Shown one piece after another: positions 14,787 to 14,795 of a stretch of DNA of 14,795 nucleotides. The position numbers and the translations under genes were made by a program. Position 1 is the first letter of the stretch. Every line of letters begins with the position of its first letter. The notes beneath the pieces were generated by a model. It was not told where the DNA came from. It did not search any database and worked only from the letters and a program-made list of their open reading frames with translations. The stretch is from assembly GCA_900769785.1 (NCBI GenBank), contig CAAGHV010000111.1:1-14795 (forward strand), read 5' to 3'. Origin of the DNA: Bacteroidales bacterium (GTDB lineage: Bacteria; Bacteroidota; Bacteroidia; Bacteroidales; P3).

Positions 14787-14795
14787 GTTTTCCGA

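Overview
The window is low-GC, gene-dense bacterial DNA, and nearly all genes lie on the minus strand. Several features point to Bacteroidetes (Bacteroidota), probably Bacteroidales. They are a PorP/SprF-type secretion/gliding protein paired with a PD40/OmpA-like protein, a Bacteroidetes-style Mrp that lacks the usual CxxC, a short DUF2795 protein, a zinc-ribbon/'Fibrobacter major paralogous' repeat protein, and promoters of the TTTG-N19-TAnnTTTG type instead of -35/-10 boxes with strong Shine-Dalgarno sites. The species cannot be named from sequence alone.

Layout. Positions 1-181 hold a GC-rich island (about 61% G+C by hand count over 1-180) built from GAGTCGACTC palindromes and two copies of a 67-bp-period repeat. 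A small hairpin follows in non-coding DNA up to 371. Next come a divergent nucleoside-diphosphate-kinase-like gene (372-860, -) and a YfcE-type metallophosphoesterase (1017-1511, -). The only plus-strand gene, an EamA/DMT transporter (1628-2530), is divergent from the phosphoesterase. It converges, 9 bases apart, on a two-gene outer-membrane/T9SS-type unit: PorP/SprF (4877-5863, -) followed by a TPR-PD40-OmpA-like protein (2540-4861, -). A gene-poor stretch (5893-6351) leads to a broken zinc-ribbon/Fib_succ_major gene (6352-7079, -) with one in-frame TGA and one frameshift.

The right half is two probable operons plus a singleton, all minus strand. The singleton is a Rossmann/DUF2520 oxidoreductase-like gene (7147-7953). 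The first operon is mrp - nfu - cobalamin adenosyltransferase - DUF2795 (10246 down to 8061); it starts from a textbook Bacteroidetes promoter and joins Fe-S carrier and scaffold functions to B12 activation. The second is wzz-like chain-length protein - O-antigen ligase/polymerase-like protein - sirtuin - manA (14646 down to 10370), with gaps of 14-34 bases. It suggests surface polysaccharide assembly plus mannose-phosphate supply, with a protein deacylase inserted.

I see no tRNA, rRNA, CRISPR array, transposase or complete mobile element. I did not find a convincing wholly new system. The items most worth a second look are the palindromic repeat island, the extra C-terminal domain of the PorP-partner protein, the zinc-less sirtuin with a SIRT5-like motif, and the doubly disrupted zinc-ribbon gene.
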